A stretch of DNA of 64,000 nucleotides, taken from positions 868,001 to 932,000 of the forward strand of contig NZ_CP130322.1 in assembly GCF_033025475.1 (NCBI RefSeq). The letters are read 5' to 3'. This document shows, piece by piece, positions 59,408-64,000 of this stretch (position 1 is the stretch's first letter; every line of letters starts with the position of its first letter). The notes below the pieces were generated by a model that was given only the letters and a program-made list of their open reading frames with translations, did not search any database and was not told where the DNA came from. Origin of the DNA: Sphingomonas sp. C3-2 (GTDB taxonomy: Bacteria; Pseudomonadota; Alphaproteobacteria; Sphingomonadales; Sphingomonadaceae). Both the position numbers and the translations under genes were made by a program.

Positions 59408-60347
59408 GAAACGTATCGATCCGGCGACCGGCACCGAAACGGTCGGCCATGAATGGGACGGGATCGAGGAACTGAACACCCCCATGCCGCGCTGGTGGCT
59501 GTGGACGCTTTACGCCACCATCGTCTGGGGCGTTGCCTATACGGTGGCCTATCCGGCCTGGCCGATGCTGTCGAACGCGACGTCGGGGATGCTTGGCTGG
59601 TCGAGCCGCGGCCAGCTGGAAAAGGTGATGGACGAACAGGCGCTGGCCCGCGCGCCGATCACCAAGGCGATCGACGACACGCCGATCGAGCAGCTCGACC
59701 AGAACCCGCAGCTGCTGCACGCAGCGGTGGAAGGCGGGCGCGCCGCGTTCAAGGTCCACTGCGTCCAGTGCCACGGCTCGGGCGCGGCGGGATCGAAGGG
59801 CTATCCCAATCTGAACGACGACGATTGGTTGTGGGGCGGCGATATCAAGACGATCCACTATTCGATCGAACATGGCATCCGGAACCCCGATCATGACGCG
59901 ACCCGTTTCTCGCAAATGCCCGCCTTTGGCCGCGACGGCATTTTGAAGGGCAACGAGATCGCCGATGTGACCGCGCATGTCCGCGCCATTTCGGGCCAGC
60001 AAAAGGCGAACGCCGCCGCCGCACGCGGCGCCAGGCTGTTCGCCGACAACTGCGCCGTCTGCCACGGCACCGACGGCAAGGGCGACCGCAAGCTGGGCGC
60101 ACCCAACCTGACCGATGCCATCTGGCTGTATGGCGGGGATTCGGCGAGCATCGCGGCAACCATTGCCAACAGCCGCAACGGCGTGATGCCGCGTTGGGGC
60201 GAAAAACTCGATCCGGTGACGGTGAAGATGCTGGCGGCCTATGTCCACTCGCTCGGCGGTGGCGAGGCCCTGCCGGCTGCGAATGCGGTAGCAACCGATA
60301 ATGCGACCGGCCCGGTCGCAATGGCAGGCAGCGATGAGCGCCCCTGA
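59400..60347 (+). CDS. ccoP: cbb3-type cytochrome c oxidase subunit III CcoP (diheme)
   Basis: A 315-residue diheme cytochrome c. It has an N-terminal GHEWDGIEELNTPMPRWWLW motif typical of CcoP, a transmembrane helix, and two heme sites, CVQCHGSGAAGS and CAVCHGTDGKGD. It accepts electrons from soluble or membrane cytochrome c. Its end overlaps ccoG by 14 bases. Confidence 0.96.
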   Translation: MAEKRIDPATGTETVGHEWDGIEELNTPMPRWWLWTLYATIVWGVAYTVAYPAWPMLSNATSGMLGWSSRGQLEKVMDEQALARAPITKAIDDTPIEQLDQNPQLLHAAVEGGRAAFKVHCVQCHGSGAAGSKGYPNLNDDDWLWGGDIKTIHYSIEHGIRNPDHDATRFSQMPAFGRDGILKGNEIADVTAHVRAISGQQKANAAAARGARLFADNCAVCHGTDGKGDRKLGAPNLTDAIWLYGGDSASIAATIANSRNGVMPRWGEKLDPVTVKMLAAYVHSLGGGEALPAANAVATDNATGPVAMAGSDERP

Positions 60348-61788
60348 GCCCGAAGCCGTGACCTCGCTTTATGAGAAGCGGAAGGCCGTCTACCCCAAGG
60401 CGGTGGACGGCCCCTTCCGTCGCCTCAAATGGGCGATCATGGCGATCACCCTCGCCATCTATTACATCACGCCCTGGCTGCGCTGGGACCGTGGCTCCTA
60501 TGCCCCCGATCAGGCGGTGCTGATCGACCTTGCGAACCGCCGTTTCTACATGTTCGCGATCGAGATCTGGCCGCATGAATTCTATTTCGTCGCGGGCCTG
60601 CTTGTCATGGCCGGGATCGGGCTGTTCCTCGTCACCTCCGCAGTGGGACGCGCCTGGTGCGGCTATGCGTGCCCGCAGACGGTGTGGACCGACCTGTTCC
60701 AACATGTCGAACGCTTTGTCGACGGCGACCGCAACGCGCAGGTCAGGCTGGCCAATGCGCCATGGGGGCCGGCGAAGATCGCCCGGCGCCTTTCCAAATG
60801 GGCGATCTGGCTGCTGATTGCCTTTGCGACCGGCGGGGCCTGGATATTCTATTTTGCCGACGCACCGACACTGGTGCGCGATTTCGTGACCGGCAACGCC
60901 GCCCCCGTCGCCTATATGACGGTGGGTGTGCTGACGCTGACCACCTTTATCTTCGGTGGCTTCATGCGCGAGCAGGTGTGCGTTTACATGTGCCCCTGGC
61001 CCCGCATTCAGGGCGCGATGCTCGACGAAAACTCGCTGGTCGTGACCTATAAGGACTGGCGCGGCGAACCGCGTGGCCGCGGGTTGAAGAAGCAGGATAC
61101 GCCCGACCTGAAAACCGGCGACTGCATCGACTGCGTCCAGTGCGTGGCGGTGTGCCCGACCGGCATCGACATTCGCGAAGGCGCGCAGATCGGCTGCATC
61201 ACCTGCGCCCTGTGTATCGACGCCTGCGACAAGGTGATGGCGCAGATCGGCCGACCGCGCGGGCTGATTGATTACTGCACCTCGATCGATGCCGAGCGCG
61301 AGAAAAAGGGCGCGGAACCCCGCCCGATGGTGAAGGCGCTGCTCCGCCCCCGCACAATCATCTATTTCTCAGTCTGGGCGGCAATCGGCCTTGCCATGCT
61401 GTTTGCGCTGGGCGCGCGCACGCGCGTCGACATCAGCGCGCTGCAGGATCGAAACCCCACCTATGTGCAACTGTCTGACGGTGCGATCCGCAACAGCTAC
61501 ACGATCAAGATCCGCAACATGGAAGCGCGCCCGCGCCCGATGGAGATCGGGATCGACGGGCTGGAGGATGCGCGCATCTGGTCTGAAACCGGCAGCCGCG
61601 AAGCCGCCACCCGGACCGTGCAGGTGGAGGCGCCCGCCGACAGCGTGACCAAGGTCCGTCTATTCGTGGTCGCCCCGCGCGACGGCGATCAGCGTACCCC
61701 CTTCAACTTCACCGTCCGTCCGCTCGACAAGGAAGGCGGGCACGACAGCGACGACAGCCAGTTCGAACGACCGGAGGCAAATCGATGA
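60334..61788 (+). CDS. ccoG: Membrane ferredoxin-like protein CcoG (FixG/RdxA)
   Basis: A 484-residue membrane protein with several N-terminal helices. It has WCGYACPQTVWTDLF and VCVYMCPWPRIQGAM, and a cytosolic two-cluster ferredoxin segment (CIDCVQCVAVCPTGID and CITCALCIDACD). A C-terminal periplasmic Ig-like domain follows. CcoG acts in copper reduction and delivery for cbb3 oxidase assembly. The ATG at 60334 is inside ccoP. Confidence 0.94.
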   Translation: MSAPEPEAVTSLYEKRKAVYPKAVDGPFRRLKWAIMAITLAIYYITPWLRWDRGSYAPDQAVLIDLANRRFYMFAIEIWPHEFYFVAGLLVMAGIGLFLVTSAVGRAWCGYACPQTVWTDLFQHVERFVDGDRNAQVRLANAPWGPAKIARRLSKWAIWLLIAFATGGAWIFYFADAPTLVRDFVTGNAAPVAYMTVGVLTLTTFIFGGFMREQVCVYMCPWPRIQGAMLDENSLVVTYKDWRGEPRGRGLKKQDTPDLKTGDCIDCVQCVAVCPTGIDIREGAQIGCITCALCIDACDKVMAQIGRPRGLIDYCTSIDAEREKKGAEPRPMVKALLRPRTIIYFSVWAAIGLAMLFALGARTRVDISALQDRNPTYVQLSDGAIRNSYTIKIRNMEARPRPMEIGIDGLEDARIWSETGSREAATRTVQVEAPADSVTKVRLFVVAPRDGDQRTPFNFTVRPLDKEGGHDSDDSQFERPEANR

Positions 61789-62255
61789 GCGAACAGCGTT
61801 CCGAAGCGCGTTTCACCGGACGCCATATGGCGATCATCATGGTTGCCTTTTTCGGCGTCGTGATCGCCGTCAACCTCGTGATGGCACGCCATGCCGTCAG
61901 CACCTTTGGCGGAACGGTTGTGGATAACAGCTATGTCGCCAGCCAGAAGTTCAACGGCTGGCTGGAACAGGCGCGTGCGCAGGATGCGCTGGGCTGGAAG
62001 GCCGATTTCGCGCTCGACCCCGCGCGCTATGCGGTGGTGACGCTCAGCGCCGCCGATGCGCCGATGCCCGGCGCAAGGCTGAAAGGCACCGCGCTCCATC
62101 CGCTGGGCCGGGCCGACAGCATTGCCCTGTCCTTCCGCAATCTCGGCAATGGGCGCTATCGTTCGAACGAGACGCTGCCCGAGGGCCGCTGGAAGATCCA
62201 CCTGAGCATTGCGAACGGCGCGGACAGCGCGCGGTTGGTGGAGGATGTGCAGTGA
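61785..62255 (+). CDS. ccoH: cbb3 oxidase assembly protein CcoH (FixH)
   Basis: A 156-residue FixH-family protein with one N-terminal transmembrane helix (MAIIMVAFFGVVIAVNLVMA) and a periplasmic beta-rich domain that includes the family motif FNGWLEQARAQDALGW. It is needed for stable assembly of the cbb3 complex. It is coupled to ccoG and ccoI by four-base overlaps. Confidence 0.92.
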   Translation: MSEQRSEARFTGRHMAIIMVAFFGVVIAVNLVMARHAVSTFGGTVVDNSYVASQKFNGWLEQARAQDALGWKADFALDPARYAVVTLSAADAPMPGARLKGTALHPLGRADSIALSFRNLGNGRYRSNETLPEGRWKIHLSIANGADSARLVEDVQ

Positions 62256-64000
62256 CCGCCGCGGCACTGGCCCCCGGCCATGTCGAGACCAGCTTTTCGG
62301 TGCCCTCGTTGCGCTGCGCCGGATGCATCGCGAAGCTGGAGGATGGCCTGCCGCGCGAAACCGGGATCGACAAGGCGCGCGTCAATTTCACCGCCAAGCG
62401 CGTCGCGATCACGCATGACAGCGCGCTCGACATTCCCGGGCTGGTCGCCGCGATGGGCAAGCTGGGGTTCGAGGCGCAGCCGCTGAACGGCGAGAGCGCG
62501 CGTCCCGAAGATGAGGAAAGCCGGTCGCTGTTGAGGGCACTGGGCGTTGCGGGCTTCGCCTCGATGAACGTGATGCTGCTTTCGGTATCGGTATGGTCGG
62601 GCGCGGACGGCGCGACGCGCGACATGTTCCATTGGCTGTCCGCGATGATCGCGCTGCCGACCCTTGCCTATTCGGGCCGCCCCTTCTTCAAATCGGCGTG
62701 GTCGGCGCTGCGTCATGGCCGCACCAACATGGACGTGCCGGTTTCGATCGGCGTGATCATCGCCAGCGCGCTAAGCCTGTTCGAAACGATCAACAGCGGC
62801 CCCCATGCCTATTTCGACGGCGTGGTGATGCTGATCTTCTTCCTGCTGGTCGGCCGCTGGCTCGACAGCGTGATGCGCGACCGGGCCCGCGACGGCGTGA
62901 CCGCGCTTCTGAAGCACACCGCCCCCGGCGCGCTGGTACTGAAAAAGGATGGTTCGACCGAATGGCGCGAGACGCAGACCCTGGCGCCCAACATGAAGAT
63001 GATCGTGGCGGCGGGCGAAAGGCTGGCGGCGGACGGCGAAATCGTCGAGGGCACGAGCAGTTTCGACCGTGCGCTGCTGACTGGTGAGAGTGCGCCGCAG
63101 CGCGCCGCGCCCGGCGACAAGGTGCATGCCGGGACGCTGAACATCGACGCGCCGGTGACCGTGAAGGTTACGGCGGCGGGCGAGAATACCGCGATCGCCG
63201 ACATTGCGCGGATGATGGAAGCCGCAGGCCAATCGCGATCGCGCTATGTGCGCGTGGCCGACCGTGCCGCGCGCTATTATGCGCCCTTTGTCCATCTGCT
63301 TGCCATATTGAGCTTTGCGGGCTGGATGATCGCGGGTGCCGGCTGGCACCACGCGCTGCTGATCGCAGTGGCGGTGCTGATCATCACCTGCCCGTGCGCG
63401 CTTGGGCTTGCGGTGCCAGCATCGCAGATCGTTGCATCGGGCGCGCTGATGCGTGCCGGGGTTCTGGTGAAGGACGGATCGGCGCTGGAACGGCTGGCCG
63501 AGGCAGACCGGGCGCTGTTCGACAAGACGGGCACGCTGACGCTGGGCCGCCCCGAGCCGCAGAATCTGGACGAGCTTTCGACCGAGCAGAAATCGATCGC
63601 GCTGGCGCTGGCCCGCGCCAGCCGCCACCCATTGAGCCAGGCGCTGCGCCGCGCGCTGGAGGCAGAGAATGTGACGGCCGCAGAGGTAAGTGCCATCGCC
63701 GAGACCGCCGGCATGGGGATGAGCGGAATGGTGGGCGGCATGCCCGTTGCGCTGGGACGCGGCGAGGCAGTGCCGAGCGACGACACGGCGCTGTCCTGCC
63801 GCCTGTCGGTAGGGGAAGACCAGTTCGTGCTCATCCGTTTCAAGGATCACCTTCGTCCCGGCGCCGAGGCGCTGGGCAAGGAACTGGGCGCACTGGGCAT
63901 TGCGGCATCGATCCTGTCGGGCGACCGTGCGAGCGCGGTGGCGCCCGTTGCGCGCGCGATCGGGTTCACCGCGCAGACGGGGATGCTGCCCGAGGACAAG
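62252..64000 (+). CDS. ccoI: Copper-transporting P1B-type ATPase CcoI (FixI), 3' end beyond the window
   Basis: An incomplete open frame of 583 codons reaching the window edge with no stop. The start is GTG overlapping the ccoH stop (GTGA). It has an N-terminal metal-binding LRCAGC, the copper-site ITCPCALGLAVP in a transmembrane helix, the phosphorylation motif DKTGTLT and the SRHPLSQAL nucleotide-binding HP motif. CcoI imports or delivers copper for the cbb3 oxidase. The C-terminal hinge (GDGxND) and the last helices would lie past position 64000. Confidence 0.93.
   Translation, partial: MTAAALAPGHVETSFSVPSLRCAGCIAKLEDGLPRETGIDKARVNFTAKRVAITHDSALDIPGLVAAMGKLGFEAQPLNGESARPEDEESRSLLRALGVAGFASMNVMLLSVSVWSGADGATRDMFHWLSAMIALPTLAYSGRPFFKSAWSALRHGRTNMDVPVSIGVIIASALSLFETINSGPHAYFDGVVMLIFFLLVGRWLDSVMRDRARDGVTALLKHTAPGALVLKKDGSTEWRETQTLAPNMKMIVAAGERLAADGEIVEGTSSFDRALLTGESAPQRAAPGDKVHAGTLNIDAPVTVKVTAAGENTAIADIARMMEAAGQSRSRYVRVADRAARYYAPFVHLLAILSFAGWMIAGAGWHHALLIAVAVLIITCPCALGLAVPASQIVASGALMRAGVLVKDGSALERLAEADRALFDKTGTLTLGRPEPQNLDELSTEQKSIALALARASRHPLSQALRRALEAENVTAAEVSAIAETAGMGMSGMVGGMPVALGRGEAVPSDDTALSCRLSVGEDQFVLIRFKDHLRPGAEALGKELGALGIAASILSGDRASAVAPVARAIGFTAQTGMLPEDK

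Noticed and set aside
1-64000. Mobile elements, integrase genes, tRNA attachment sites or CRISPR repeats that could explain island acquisition
   Set aside because: No transposase, integrase, tRNA, direct repeat array or obvious break in composition was found.

Overview
The window is GC-rich chromosomal DNA of an alphaproteobacterium, most probably a sphingomonad (Sphingobium/Novosphingobium-like). I infer this from the codon bias, the combination of steroid catabolism genes with a TonB-dependent receptor, and the FnrN/FixK-type regulator beside a cbb3 oxidase operon. No rRNA, tRNA, insertion sequence or CRISPR array was seen. The gene density, the many ATGA stop/start overlaps and the hairpins at most convergent junctions indicate intact operons.

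From 2 to 50 kb the window is almost entirely a steroid-degradation island. The left part (2.2-19.4 kb) is a C/D-ring (HIP) module. It holds ipdA-ipdB, a crotonase, ipdC, echA20, two long+short acyl-CoA dehydrogenase pairs, the thiolase fadA6, two SDRs including an IpdF-like one, a MaoC hydratase, a hotdog thioesterase and the HIP-CoA ligase fadD3, with a LuxR-type regulator divergent from fadD3. The middle part (19.7-38.5 kb) is accessory: an EthD/SRPBCC/BaiE-like dehydratase/SnoaL operon, a 2Fe-2S ferredoxin with a CYP51-like P450, a TonB receptor, a luciferase-like flavoprotein, a sulfotransferase, a second LuxR regulator, an esterase, and a tightly coupled operon of three SDRs, three SnoaL proteins, an Old-Yellow-Enzyme-like flavoprotein and a DUF1214 protein. 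The right part (38.6-50.9 kb) holds two Lrp/AsnC regulators, kstD, and two divergent units for A/B-ring cleavage: hsaC-ksi-thiolase on the minus strand and hsaA-hsaD-hsaE-hsaG-hsaF plus a second FAD enzyme on the plus strand. A third LuxR regulator closes the island at 51-52 kb.

Together these genes cover ketosteroid isomerisation, delta1-dehydrogenation, hydroxylation and meta-cleavage of the aromatised A ring, disposal of the C6 fragment, and beta-oxidation and hydrolysis of rings C and D. The 9alpha-hydroxylase (kshAB) and the HsaA reductase (hsaB) are not here. The protein at 20941-21414 carries every active-site residue I recall for the bile-acid 7alpha-dehydratase BaiE. With the OYE-like enzyme this points to bile salts as natural substrates, probably by a delta4,6-type route as described in Sphingomonadaceae.

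Outside the island, the left edge has an LD-carboxypeptidase and a GT4 glycosyltransferase. The right side has cysD-cysNC-cysQ (activated sulfate synthesis and PAP removal), then an FNR-type oxygen regulator and the cbb3 oxidase genes ccoN-ccoO-ccoQ-ccoP-ccoG-ccoH-ccoI, with ccoI cut by the window end.
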